From Alnus glutinosa (taxonomy: Eukaryota; Streptophyta; Magnoliopsida; Fagales; Betulaceae), in the NCBI RefSeq assembly GCF_958979055.1, contig NC_084894.1, positions 23,591,616 through 23,655,615 of the forward strand: a DNA stretch of 64,000 bases, read 5' to 3'. This document shows, piece after piece, positions 35,164 to 47,348 of this stretch; the first letter of the stretch is position 1, and each line of letters opens with the position of its first letter. Below the pieces are notes generated by a model. The model was not told the origin of the DNA. It did not search any database and saw nothing but the letters and a program-made list of their open reading frames with translations. Position numbers and translations under genes: made by a program.

Positions 35164-35590
35164 TAAAAGTGGGGCAGCTGACCCAATAGTAACGGAGGCT
35201 TTGGCTGCTTTACACGCCGTAGGGTTATGTAGAGAGATGAGCTTTAATAACATTATCATGGAGGGAGATGCTCTTCAAATTGTAACGGCAATTAAAGCGG
35301 ATGGGAATAATTGAAACAAATTTAGACACATAGTTGATGGAATCAAAAAGGGTTTGCACTAGTTGAGATCGTGGAGCGTCGTACATGTCAAGAGGAGCAA
35401 AGCCGCGAATGAGGCTACTCATACCATTGTCCGATAGGTTATTTTGTGTGTCATAAATAGAGTTTAGGTTGAAGAAACTTCAAATTGTATATATAGTATT
35501 GTAAGCAGGGATTTTCAGGTTCCTATATGATTTGATGATTTTTCTAATAAAAGTTTCAACTTTTGTTCAAAAAAAAAATATATATATATA
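35164..35590 (+). mobile_element. LINE 3' end with RNase H-like remnant
   Basis: Plus-strand frame with EALAALHAVG, IIMEGDALQIVTAI and AANEATHTIV, the RNase H tail (RVT_3 type) of plant LINEs, broken by at least two stops. An A run at about 35569 ends it. Heavily 5'-truncated. It sits in the spacer of the long inverted duplication. Confidence 0.7.
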
Positions 35591-36110
35591 TATATATACA
35601 AAATTGAATTATCGATACCCAATTGAATTATTAAATGACATAAATTTTTTACAAATTAGTTCAAATGAAATTTTTCACAAACCAACTTCTAAAAGTGACA
35701 TGTATCCCTTACATATGTGAAGCACATTTTTTTTTTAAAATACGTAACTTTTTATATATTTTTTTAATAATTTAAAAAAATATGCCATTTTTATAAAACG
35801 GTTTATATGAATTTTTTACGAACCTGTTTGGAAAAAAATTTCTGTCAAATGGGTTGAATAAAATTTTGAACTTCTCGAACTCCAATTTAGGTTGACCTAA
35901 CCCAATATTTTAATATATATATTATGTGGTTTGGTTGAAGAATCTCTGCAATAAGTTAGGCCTTAGGGTGTGAGCACCTGGGTTTTGATTTATCATAGAT
36001 CATTTACATCCAAGTAGTCAAAAGGTTATTTTGGGTAACAAAATGTAAATTTTTGTGAAAATGTAGCTGCTTCTAGCTAGTTAATTTTGCTTAAAATTTG
36101 GTGAACTTTT

Positions 36111-36848
36111 AGAGCATAGTTAATAACCTCACCAAATGTTACCAGCTAAAATAGCTAAAAATCAATTTTTTCTATTATGGTGAACCATTTTTTTAATTTA
36201 CCCTCAGTAGCCTTACTATTTTAACTATTCACTATCACTATTCCATTTAAATAATATTTTTTTAGATTTTTTTATTATTATTTTTCTATTTAATCTTTTT
36301 GAATGTTTGTCTTTTTCTAACGGTCATATTTTTTAATATTTGTCTTATTCTAATGGTCATATTTTTAAAATTTTGTATTATATTCTATTATTCTTTACTA
36401 TATTTAAAATTGCGAACATTGAAAAATTTAGTTTTTTAAAATTATATTTAGATGGTTTAGAGAACTAGAAACAAAATTGAAAAAAGATTGATAAAACTTG
36501 AGTAAAAATTGAATTTTAAAAACCTACACAAACATGTTTTTAAAAAATAATCAGAAATAAAATGCTACCTGAACATGCACCTTCAATTCCACAAAACCTA
36601 TTGGAATATGTGAACAAGAAATTTGTACGGCACTGGATGTCTAAAGTGTGGAAATATTATAGTTTAAGAGAAAAAAAAAAAACAAAGAGAGATAAATAAC
36701 CAAATTTTTATAGTTTTTTAATGATTTGGTGAGTGTGGTGAGTATTGTTCACTCACCAAAATTTTTTGGTTATAATAATGAGGTTGCTAGGAGTGATTTT
36801 TATGTGTTTTTTTTTACCAAAATAACAAGCTGCTAGGAATGCTCTTTA
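36111..36848. mobile_element. Harbinger-like MITE, both ends present
   Basis: Left end GAGCATAGTTAATAACCTCACC and right end (complement GAGCATTCCTAGCAGCTTG) are inverted repeats, with TTTA on both sides, compatible with a TTA/TAA-type duplication. The right half forms part of the right arm of the long inverted duplication. No frame. Confidence 0.6.
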
Positions 36849-37082
36849 TAGTGTTTACCAATTTTAATGAGCACTATAGCTTTAAAAAAACAAATTGACT
36901 TTACATAAAACATGCGCATGATTTTGGAATGTAGATTTTAAAAGGAAATAATATCTAAATAGAATAATAAAAGTTGATAATTAAAAGTAAGTAGTTAAAA
37001 TAAAAAATAATAATAATAATAATTTTTTGTTTTCAAACAAAATTTAAAAAAAAAAAATTGAGCCGAATATGAATGCTAATTA
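36466..37082 (-). repeat. Right arm of the long inverted duplication
   Basis: The inverted partner of 34089-34685. By eye the arms agree in roughly nine of ten positions with a few indels. It includes MITE sequence up to 36848 and about 235 bases beyond its end, so the duplication is not just two MITE insertions. Confidence 0.85.
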
Positions 37083-37171
37083 AGCCATCCATTTATCCAA
37101 AAAATAATGTTACATTGCATATAATCAACCACACCAATCTAAAGGATAATCAATGGTCTTTCACATTATCT

Positions 37172-37283
37172 TCAAAGGGTAGTTTAATCGATTGGGGATC
37201 ACGTCTCATGAAGCGGAGGTCATTAGTTTGAATTCATCTCCCCCTCTTATGTGGACACGTAAAAAAAAAAAAAAAAAAAAAAT
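37172..37283 (+). mobile_element. Short tRNA-derived SINE, 112 bp, perfect 16-bp target duplication
   Basis: GTCTTTCACATTATCT flanks it on both sides (37156-37171 and 37284-37299). The body (about 90 bases) has an A-box-like TAGTTTAATCGA (consensus TRGYNNARNNGG), then CATGAAGCGGAGGTCATTAG and a B-box-like AGTTTGAATTC, and ends in about 22 A. A second copy lies at 46139-46261. No coding. Confidence 0.8.
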
Positions 37284-37689
37284 GTCTTTCACATTATCTA
37301 AATTCCAAAGAATGAGTTATTTAAGAATATGGCTTGCCGTGTTCTGCGCACACCGGACGGAAGCTAAATTCGTTCGATTTGGCTGCCATGTGCCAACTCT
37401 TGAGAATTTAACACAAAAATGACGTCAGGCCTTCACAATTCTTTAACAATTACTTATCAAGGATGGACCTTGTCTCCTGTCTTTATTCCTTTGGGTTTGG
37501 ATTAGTGGCTAAAATTTTAATTGGATCTCAACTATCAAAACTATTATCATAAATCCCTTTCCATAGACTTGTTTTCACGACGTCTAATCACGCATGGGAA
37601 ATGCTAGAAGTATTAAAAATTTTTTATCAAGAAATTTGTATTAAGATGATGTAGAGCATATTCATAATGATGTAGAAATTCTCGAACAC

Positions 37690-38112
37690 ATATTCTCCAT
37701 ATGGCTTCTCAAGTATCTTCACCATGCCATCCAAATTATAGAGAAGCCCTTGCTGCCAGGTTAGCAGTCTTTTTGGCAACGTCTCTTCATCTTGATCACT
37801 TTATTCTGAAAGGTGATTTAGAAGTTGTCATCTCTGCTCTCCAAAATCCAACTATTTCTCAAGATCAAAGAATTTCACCCCTCATCTTGAAAATAATTGG
37901 ATTTATCTCAACTTCTTTCTCTTGGAAAGCTACAAAAATTTTAAAAAGTATAAACTTCAGTGCCCACCATTTGACACATTGATACGCAACCACATCATTT
38001 TCTAGTAACATTTTCACTTATCCTCCCCTTTTAAGAGGTGGCATGCATCTTTCCACTGGTTTCTAGTTTGTTTTCCTGTTGCTTGTGTCTTTCAAAGTAT
38101 CTAAAAAAAAAA
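37690..38112 (+). mobile_element. LINE 3' end with RNase H-like remnant
   Basis: Plus-strand frame 37701-37982: YREALAARLAVFLATSL, FILKGDLEVVISALQNP and SFSWKATKI, the RNase H tail of plant LINEs. An A run at 38102-38111 marks the 3' end. Everything upstream is missing. It lies 140 bases beyond the FTSH stop, tail to tail with the gene. Confidence 0.72.
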
Positions 38113-38251
38113 CATATCTCTGAAATATAATATATTTTCCAAATGGCGCTGTAATCATAAATACCGATTGTACAAATTTTGGGGAACTTTTAAGGGAAAT
38201 GGAAAACTCATAATTCATTCCATGTACAATTACAGCCAACGTCCCTAGTAA

Positions 38252-41200
38252 TCACGTTGGGACTACTTGAGGTTCTAGGGGTGAAGATCCGTCCTCCTCC
38301 TCAGTAACAGGTATCTCCACAGTCTTCTGATCTTCCTCTTCAAAACCTTGCTTAAATATATCATAATTCGTGAGCTCGGTTGATTTGAATGGCCGTTCAC
38401 CCAAAACTCGAAGCAAGTCATCTTGGTGAAGAACTTCCTTTTCAAGCAACAGCTCGGCAATTTTGGCCACCTGCTCTTTGTGTTCCTCTATAAGTTGGAT
38501 TGTGTGTACATATGCCTTGCCCACCCATTCTCGCACTTCACTGTCAATAATTGCTGCAGTCTTGCTGCTGTACGGCTTGCTCATTTCAAATGAGTCTTCC
38601 CTTTGAGGAAAAGAGAGGAGACCCACCTTGTCGCTAAAACCATAGACTGCTACTTGGGCGTAGGTCATCTTTGTCACCTTCTCCAAGTCATTTTGAGCCC
38701 CTGTTGATATTTTCCCCAACAGCACCTGCATACAAACACAATAGAAAAATAAATCCATATCACCACAATCATAGTTGAATAGCCTATTGCATTACACTTT
38801 TGGTTCCTTTTTAATCTTTCCATTCGCAAACATATCAGTTGGGAATATGGGTGTTTGCATCATGAGATAAAAGATAGGGCTGACAATTTTGACACGACCC
38901 GCAAACACGATAAAAACACAACACGAAATTAATGTGTTAGGGTTGAGAGGTATAACACATTTAATTAAATAGATCATGTTAAAATTGACCTATATAGTCT
39001 TATACGCATGCCTCAACATGACTCAAACCCGACACACGATATTTAGAACTGACAATTTTTTACAGAACTTGAGAACCCAACATGAAATTAGCAGATTAGA
39101 ATTGAGGGGTCTGGTCCGTTTAATTAAATAGGTCGAGTTAGAGTTAACTTATATAGTCTTATACCCATGCTTCAATACAACCCAAACCCGACAGGCATAC
39201 ATGAATTGCCACCCACTTAAGAGTTGAACATAATTGCTAACTTTCTGCAATATGGTTGAAAGTGGAAAGAAGCATCCACAATTTATACCAAAAAGCATTT
39301 ATAAAACTTGCCCCCATCCAAATATATGATAAGAGTAGCAAAACTTTATGGCTACCTGCTCAGCAGCCCGGCCACCGAGGGTCATGCAGGTCATGTCGAA
39401 AAGCTGCTCCTTAGTCATGAGAAGGTTTTCATTAGGAACGTATTGGGCAAATCCAAGTGCCGCTGTACCACGAGGCACAATTGTCACTTTCAACAAGGGT
39501 TCTGCATGTTCTAAGAACCAGCCAGCAACAGCATGACCTGATTCATGGTAGGCAACAGTACGGCGCTCCAGCTTGCTTATCACCTGCTTGACAAATGAGG
39601 GATGTCAGAAATTCTCATGCTGATCAAGGGTAGAAAGAAGGATCAGATTGAAACTTGAAAAAAAATTCAGGTTTCCCTGTAGATCAAGAATCCTTTCTAG
39701 AGCACTGGAAATTTCAAAACACACAAGGAACAACCAAATGGCAGGTCCAGAAGCGTATTGGAATGAAAGCATTCGGGCTTCCCATAACCTTTACAAAAAG
39801 CAACTTAGAGCTAATTACGCTTTACCTACACAAGATTAGGGTCGAATTCAAATTGGAATCAAATTGTCAGCCTGTGGTTTAAAAAATTGCACTTATTCCA
39901 CCTGAGGTCACATTCTTTATTATTTTTCAGAACTAAATCGTTAAAATACAAGTGTATAAATCACATTTTTCCAAAAAAAAAAAGTCAGCAGAAAATACAA
40001 CAATCTCATTATAATATAAATATATTAAACTCATTAACCAAAAGAACAAAAAACTATACTTCAGATGGGTAAAGTGCAACATTTAAAACCATTGGCAACT
40101 CGAACTTGGCTCAAATCATAAATTATTAAGTATAGTTTCCCCAGCTACTTTCCATGATGAAGAGCAGCTCCAGATGAATTGCAAAGGTCTTTCATTAAAC
40201 CCCCAAATAAGAAAAAAAAAAAAAAAAAAGCTTCCCCCAACAACAACATGGTCATAGAGTTAAAATTCAAAATGGTGATCACATCATGCAACACAAGTGG
40301 CTAGAAATTAGTTACCTTGTTCTTCTTCTCCAAACCACCAATGATCCTATCTATAGCTGCCTCAAAATGATCCATTGTGACCTGTGTTCCCTCATTCCTT
40401 GCAGCAATTAGAGCAGCTTCGTTGCAGACATTCGCAATGTCTGCTCCAGCAAATCCAGGCGTGAGGGCTGCAAGCCTCTGAGAGTAATATGATGGCTCCT
40501 GATCAAGTTTAATTTTTTTCAAGTAGATCCGAAATATCTGGTCACGACCTTTAATATCAGGTTTATCAATGGTAATTTGGCGATCAAATCGGCCAGGCCT
40601 CAATAGTGCTTTGTCTAAAATATCAGGTCTATTAGTGCCAGCAATCACAACAACTCCAGAGGTGGTTCCAAAGCCATCCATTTCTACTAGCAACTGATTT
40701 AGCGTACTTTCACGCTCATCATTGGCACCTGAAAAGGCCCCACGCCCTCTTGCTCGACCAATTGCATCAATCTCATCAATAAAAACTATACTGGGAGCAC
40801 ACTGCCTTGCTTCTTGAAACAAGTTTCTGACCCTGGACGGTCCAACACCAACAAACATCTCCATGAAGTCTGAACCAGATATAGAAAGAAAAGGGACACC
40901 AGACTCCCCTGCAGTTGCTTTTGCTAGAAGGGTCTTTCCCGTGCCTGGAGGGCCTACCAAAAGAGCACCTTTTGGAATCTTTGCTCCCAAATCCTCATAT
41001 TTCTTAGGGTTCTTTAGGAAGTGCACAAATTCCATAATTTCTTGCTTTGCCTCATCACAACCAGCAACATCTTTGAAATATATCTGGACAAACCCACCAG
41101 AAAAGAAAAAGTCTCTTTAGTCGCTTTCTAGAAACATGGTGGTTTTTAATTTATTGCTAAGTGACGAAAGACAAATTACTGGCAAAATTGGATGAAGCAA

Positions 41201-44200
41201 ACAAACAACAAATATCAGAGAAACAGAATGCTAACCTTATTCTTGGCATTCTTATCTACTTTCGTAACATGTGCCTTTCCTATGTTGAATATCCCACGGG
41301 CACCCTTTCCACCACTGCCACCAACACCTAGCCCACCTTGCATTCTCCGCCCCATAAACAAAAGGGACCCCAAAAGCAAGAGCGTTGGTGCAAATCTCAT
41401 CAATTCATTGTACCAAACCATTTCAGAGACATATGTTACAGGAACATAATCATGGGAATCTATCCCTAATGCTTCCTGGGCTTCCTCCAACTTCTCTTCA
41501 AAAGATTCAACACTACCAATGTTGAAAAAGTATTTATACTGGCCCCCATTCCCTTTTGCAGGGGTACCATTAACAGGTCCATGCACAATATCATCACTTG
41601 TCTGATTGCGTGGTGAGCTCCTTACAAAAACTTTCGCGACTGACTTATTAGTAACAACTATGTGGTCAACTTTACCGGCCTCCAGAAGCTTGTTTTTGAA
41701 CTCTTGAAAACTAATCTGCAAAAAATATGAAATTTCAGAATGACCAGAAGAAAATTTAACATAAACAACTAAAGGAAAAAACATTTTCCAATTGGAAATA
41801 AATGACTAGGGGAAAAAATGCAGCAATTCAAAAGTTACATAGATCATTAATAGTAACCCTTGCGTCACCATGCAGACCCAAGTACAAGTTCTAGTGCCTC
41901 AAATAAGCAATCACCCAAAGAAATTTCCACTAAGAAGGTTAAGATTGTAATTAATCCACTTAGAGAAATGTCCACAAAAAGATGTTAAGACTTAACAGAA
42001 AATGGGATTAGAGCAATTTAACCAGCATCAATGGAAGTCTCCCTGTCAATGCAAGAAACCACTTTGTCTAATGAAGCTTCAGCCAATAATAACTCATGCA
42101 GCCATGCAGGTTATGAGGCAAGGTTCTTAAAAGTAAAAAGTTCTGGTCAGGCAGTCACTTGGATATGTAGAAACTTGTTTAATGAACCAATAATATATGT
42201 TAATACACCAAAAAAAAAAAAACGGTTTATAAAGATATTATCTTAATTTCAGATACATACAGTCGTCAAATGAGTTAATCCAAGGCTCAACTTCTATCAA
42301 AATGTCACCATACCCTCGTACTTTCGTACTTTTTGACATTGAGAATCCAATTTCCAATTTGGTGATATTAAAACTTGAGTTTCGGATTACTATGAATCTG
42401 AAACCTTCGTCCATTTTTCTGTCATATAAATAGCAGAAATAACATGAATATACAACTATGCACCTCATAAATAAATAAAAAATAATAAAAAAAAAAACTT
42501 AAAAAAAAAAAGGGTGATGAGGTGGACCTCCATGCCGTGGAGGTTGACCAGCTATGGAGGTCTTCGCTTTTTTTTCTTTTTTCTTTTAAAAAAAGTGTTC
42601 TGAGGGGCATAAGTATATTTCCATGTCCTTTCCGTTATTTATTTGACAGAAATGTGGACGGAGGTCTCGGATGTGACTTGAAACTCAGATCTTAATGTTA
42701 TTAAAATGAAAACAGGGGCCTCAATGTTGAAAAATGCAAAAGCACGAGTGGTGACCCCCCCCCCATTTTTCTGAAACCTTCGTCCATTTTTCTGTCATAT
42801 AAATAGCAGAAATAACATGAATATACAACTATGCACCTCATAAATAAAAATAAAAAATAAAAAAAAAAAAACTTGAAAAAAAAAAGGGTGATGAGGTGGA
42901 CCTCCATGCCGTGGAGGTTGACCAGCTATGGAGGTCTTCCCTTTTTTTTCTTTTTTCTTTTAAAAAAAGTGTTCTGAGGGGCATAAGTATATTTCCATGT
43001 CCTTTCCGTTATTTATTTGACAGAAATGTGGACGGAGGTCTCGGATGTGACTTGAAACTCAGATCTTAATGTTATTAAAATGAAAACAGGGGCCTCAATG
43101 TTGAAAAATGCAAAAGCACGAGTGGTGACCCCCCCCCCCCCCCCAAATAAAATAAAAAGTAAAACAAAACAAAACACAATATAGAAAGAAATGAACCAAA
43201 TCAGGGGAGAGGTCGTGATGCAAAATTTTTAAATAATTGATTTCAATTTGCATGTTGTGCCTATTGGCCATTGCAGCCTCCATTTAAATAAAAATATCCT
43301 AGGGACATTTTTCCATAATGGAGTATCAATGAATATATTTTTATACTATGCTGCTATTTGAAAGGGAATAGCATAATGAAACAAATTTTATGAGAAAAAT
43401 ATACTCTTTTTTTTTTTTTTTTATAAGAATTTTATGAGAACAATATACATATCACAGTTGGCCCTTTTGCCTTATTAATGATGATTAAAAATGTAATTCA
43501 AAAGCACGTTAATTGTTGAATTTTGCAAATTGACCTGAATAAAACGAAGAAGCTTGTAGAATGGCCCTAGAATGACATAAGGATAAGCTTACCTGTTGCT
43601 CTTCACGAGAACCAAATGACATGGAAGAAAGAACTAGCCCAATTATAATTAAAGGGGTCAATGAATTCTGAAATTTTGTGAAAATGTCTTGAAAACTCCA
43701 ATGATCATCTGTTTTTGAGTCATCTGAAATTAGAAGAATAATTGGGTTACTTCAATTGATAAATCTAATCTCATACCCAGCATGGAAATAAATAAAAAGC
43801 AGATGCATGAACAACACAAACATAGAGAACATAAAGTTTATGTTCAAGAAGGGTTCACAAGTTCACACTAGAGATATCACAGTTGTTCTGCAATGAAGTT
43901 ATTTCTGAATTTGTAGAAGGCGGAGGGAGTATATATTTGGTAATAGAAAACGTGTGTAACTAAGCAAACTCTTCCCCAATCTCTCACATCTTCAATGCAG
44001 TAAGATAGCTACATCCCTCCACTTCAAGTGTTCGACAAGCACAAGACACAAAAACTTGCAGAGTAATAGTTTTTTTTCTTTTTCTTTATCTAGCCCACAG
44101 GGCTTGGGCAACCTTAACATAGTTTTTTTTTAATCCAAACAAAAAGGCTAGGCCAACCTTACCCGACCACGCCCAGCCAACCCCCATTCCCAATACAGCT

Positions 44201-45709
44201 TAAAGTACAGACCAAGCTAGCCTTTTACCAGAATCAAAAACCGAGTCTGCCATAAAGTTAGTACCTGCAATGGTATTAGCTACCATAAAATCAGTACTAC
44301 CTCCCATATGAACTAGAGGCATTTCTCAAAGGAAAGCTGAAAGCAAACCAGAATATTGAAGCTACCCAGGGAATTTGCAGCATCCACCATCCAATGTACA
44401 AGCTCCCTAAAGTCAAACAAATGAAAACCCAAAAATGACACATCTAAAACTCCAACATATTGCTGCAAACCACAACTGACACATTGATTCGCAGCATCCA
44501 CCATGCAATATACAAGCTCCCTAAAAAACAAGGAAATGAAAAGCCACCAATGATATAACTAAAACTCCAACACACTGCTGCAAACTGCAATCGCCATATT
44601 ACTTTCAGCTCAAACAGACATCCTCCATTTTAGCAGCAAAATACTAAGCAACATAATGTAAATTATATTATCCTATGGAGAAAATATATACAAGAACAAT
44701 TAAGACCTTGGAAAAGCTCTTAAATTTAGTGCCCTGAAACATGTCGAAACACAAAAAGAACATCTTTTTTTTTTTTTGATAAGTAATTGCAATTTATAAA
44801 AAAAGGGCAGAGGGGCGCCACCCTTATACACCACAAAAAGAACATCTTAACAGTTAAGTATGATATCCTACTTTGTTTCCCATTTCTATAACTACCATTT
44901 CCAAACAATCAACAACAGCTATCTCCAAATTGAGAATTTCTCATTCCAAGAGGGGGGAAATGTATAAAGAATAGACATTATAACAGCTCAAAAGCAAAAA
45001 AAATTCACCTTTTGACTCCGATTTTTGCTCCTTTCCCTTCGGAATTTCCTTCTTTTCCTTCGGATAAAAGTTTTCATAATCTGCAAATGAAGGGCAATAC
45101 ACACTCAACCTTGTCCATACCACAATCCAAGTAGCATTAGCATTTGCAAAAGTAATTTTCTTACTCTTAGAAACAACTACTGAGCATTGATTTTCGCTAG
45201 GATTTAAACAATAAAATTCGTTCCATAGCATTGGCCAAATAGTACCCAAACAAAGTCAATGCTCAAAACACAAAAATCACATTTCAATCACTTACTCTTT
45301 TTCTTGGGGGCTTCACTCGAGAAAAGCCGACGTAGTCTAGGGTTTGCAAGAACACGGTTCAAATCGGACAAACACGCCTTCGAAACCAACTCCTTGTGAG
45401 CTCCAATTGTCGCTAAATACCTCCTCAAAAACCCTAATCCCCCATCCACACGACCCAGATACGCATTCACACCTGGCACCCCCAGAAGCCCTTCGTTGCC
45501 GATCACCGATCTCCCAACACCACCACCATACAACAAATTCTAGCCCACCAAAAATTAAATAAATAAATAACCAAAAAAAACCCAGAAAATTGAAAATTTC
45601 AACAGCACAAAAATTAAATTTAAAAAAAAAAAAAAAAAAAAATGGTGTAAAAACTTACTTTAGAGCGAGAAGACCGTGACAAGGAACGGCCAAGCCTCGA
45701 AAAGATCAT
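38252..45709 (-). CDS. FTSH10: Mitochondrial m-AAA protease, FtsH family (FTSH3/FTSH10 type)
   Basis: ATP-dependent zinc metalloprotease of the inner mitochondrial membrane, facing the matrix, which removes unassembled respiratory subunits and processes some precursors. Exons on the minus strand: 45709-45659, 45539-45296, 45080-45009, 43723-43593, 41715-41236, 41083-40316, 39583-39356, 38725-38252; 2448 bases, 815 residues, against about 813 for Arabidopsis FTSH10. Residues 1-80 are basic and Arg/Ser-rich ([17 protein letters not shown]), a mitochondrial presequence. Membrane spans lie near 143-162 and in [17 protein letters not shown]. Walker A GPPGTGKT is at 370-377, Walker B IVFIDEID and the second region of homology (LLRPGRFDR) follow, and the zinc site HESGH is at 595-599. 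The C-terminus [11 protein letters not shown] matches the FTSH3/10 pair. FTSH3 versus FTSH10 cannot be decided here. Introns 3, 4 and 7 hold repeats. Confidence 0.96.
38876..39205. repeat. Diverged tandem duplication in FTSH intron 7
   Basis: Two copies of about 165 bases. Each contains 'ttgagagg/ttgagggg', 'tttaattaaatag', 'tatatagtcttata', 'cccatgc' and 'caaacccgaca'. Similar 'acgaccc'/'cccgttt' phrases occur near 62150-62340 and 63480-63900, so it is a dispersed family. Confidence 0.6.
42398..43144. repeat. 373-bp tandem duplication ending in C runs (FTSH intron 4)
   Basis: Copy 1 (42398-42770) and copy 2 (42771-43144) both start CTGAAACCTTCGTCC and end 'gcacgagtggtga' plus a run of C (10 and about 16). 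They differ only at a few positions, mainly in homopolymers. No target duplication. Frames crossing it are not real. Confidence 0.9.
44377..44604. repeat. 114-bp tandem duplication (FTSH intron 3)
   Basis: Two adjacent copies begin GCAGCATCCACCAT (44377 and 44491) and share 'acaagctccctaaa' and 'aactaaaactccaaca'. They are about 85 per cent alike by eye. No function suggested. Confidence 0.75.
44767..44831 (-). mobile_element. 65-bp LINE 3' stub with perfect 17-bp target duplication
   Basis: CACAAAAAGAACATCTT occurs at 44750-44766 and 44832-44848. Between them a T run and 'gataagtaattgcaattta...ggggcgccacc' resembles the 3' end of the LINE at 7873 ('gataagtaatgatagttttatt...ggcgcccc'). It is an extreme 5' truncation in FTSH intron 3. 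Confidence 0.75.
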
Positions 45710-46138
45710 TATTTTGATGACTCAGATAGAAAATGAGTGGTATTCTATATTATGGTTCTGATTCTTAAAAAAAAAAAAAACAGGAACAGATCTAAGGTGA
45801 CAATCTTGGAAATAACGTTGCTAAAAACAATTACAGTACTAGGGTTTAACTGGACGTTAATTTCTGGGGCAAAATTAAACGAATGAGTTTTTGGAAGTGT
45901 TGGATAAGAAGGCTGACGATATATATAAGGTGCTGTTTGGGCGCGATAGATATTTGTGGGTCGCGTTTTCTGATTGGGGCATGGTTGGTGAGGTCAGCAG
46001 GGGCGTTGGGTTTGGTTTTGTTTCGTGGATTGATAACTTGGCAAGCAAGACATATAAGCAAGACGCAACACCAACGGCAATAGTCTCCAAACCACAATAA
46101 CAATCGAAGTGGACTATTCCACTCCAAACACATCATTT

Positions 46139-46261
46139 TCATTTTTTTTTTTTTTATTATTTTTTTTTTTATATGTTCACACAAAATGAGAAGAGGGATT
46201 TAAACTAATGACATCCGCTTCATGAAGCGTGGTCTCCAACCAATTCAACTACTCTTTGAAA
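46139..46261 (-). mobile_element. Short tRNA-derived SINE, minus strand, perfect 18-bp target duplication
   Basis: ACTCCAAACACATCATTT flanks both sides (46121-46138 and 46262-46279). Read on the minus strand the body has TCAAAGAGTAGTTGAATTGG, then CTTCATGAAGCGGATGTCAT, AGTTTAAATCC and an A-rich tail. It agrees with the copy at 37172-37283 in about four of five body positions. It lies about 430 bases upstream of the FTSH start. Confidence 0.8.
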
Positions 46262-46279
46262 ACTCCAAACACATCATTT

Positions 46280-47051
46280 GATATACCTCGTCATCTTTAC
46301 AACTATAAATTTTCTTTAAATCCTAAGAAATCACGAAATCTATTACATTTTTGATATGATGCATTTATAATATCAGTATAATTTTTATACAATTCTAACA
46401 ATTTGTTTAAAAAATTAACTATTAAATATGTAAAACTCACATGTAAAAAATAAATCTAATGATTATTTTGAAAAAAAAAAAATTGTTTGAATTGTATAGA
46501 AGTTATAAACGTATAATTTTTCATTACATTTAATCATTATATATATAATACGTTAAAGATATTCCAAGTCTAATCATAGAAGATTTGAATGCTTTGTTTG
46601 TTAATGCTTTTTAGAGAATTTTAAAAAAATATATATTTTAGATAAAAATATATTTTAATATGATATAAAGTGTTTTATATTTTAAGTTATTTGCAGTAAA
46701 ATATTTTTATTGTTCTCGATGTTATATTATGTAACTTTAAATATAAGAGACATCATACTTAGTCATAATGGTTATGTTTGGCAATGAACATGACATGCCA
46801 TAGTAGTGGGCAACCATTTTTTTTTCTCACTTTTTCACATTTTTCAATAACAATCAAATCAAAACATTCTCATTTTTTTCATTTTTTATATCACATCAAT
46901 AATTTTTTTTATTATTATTCAAATAAAATATTTCCTAAAATACGAAACTTTTTCACTTTTCTATACAAAACTTTTTACTTTATATTACATCTACCACTTT
47001 TTACCAATTCCAATGGGTCTATGACAATAGGTTAGTTGCCATTTGAAACCA
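46280..47051. other. AT-rich spacer upstream of FTSH
   Basis: I see no gene, motif or named repeat. It ends at the left target duplication of the LINE at 47069. Confidence 0.5.
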
Positions 47052-47348
47052 TTAATTATATGATTTTTTTTTTTTTTTTATATATATATAAGTACAACCA
47101 GGAACTGAACAAAAACTAAATCAAGGAACAAAAAAAGAAGCAGAAGATTTCTTTCCTAAACAGGGTGGAAAGGAAATCGGGAAACAGGAAGGAATGGGAA
47201 TGCAACTGGAAATGAATCTAGTTGCGGCCCAATTTGCCATATAATGGGTACCGAAGTTTGCACTTCGGTTGATATGACTAGCTGACCAACTAGTTGTAGA
47301 AGGAATCGTAGATGATAAGTCCGAAATAACTGAAGATATTCACCGATC

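Noticed and set aside
42422-43283. Several minus-strand frames in FTSH intron 4
   Set aside because: They repeat with the 373-bp duplication and consist of homopolymer translations.
45846-46184. Small frames on both strands upstream of FTSH
   Set aside because: No family resemblance; part overlaps the SINE at 46139-46261.
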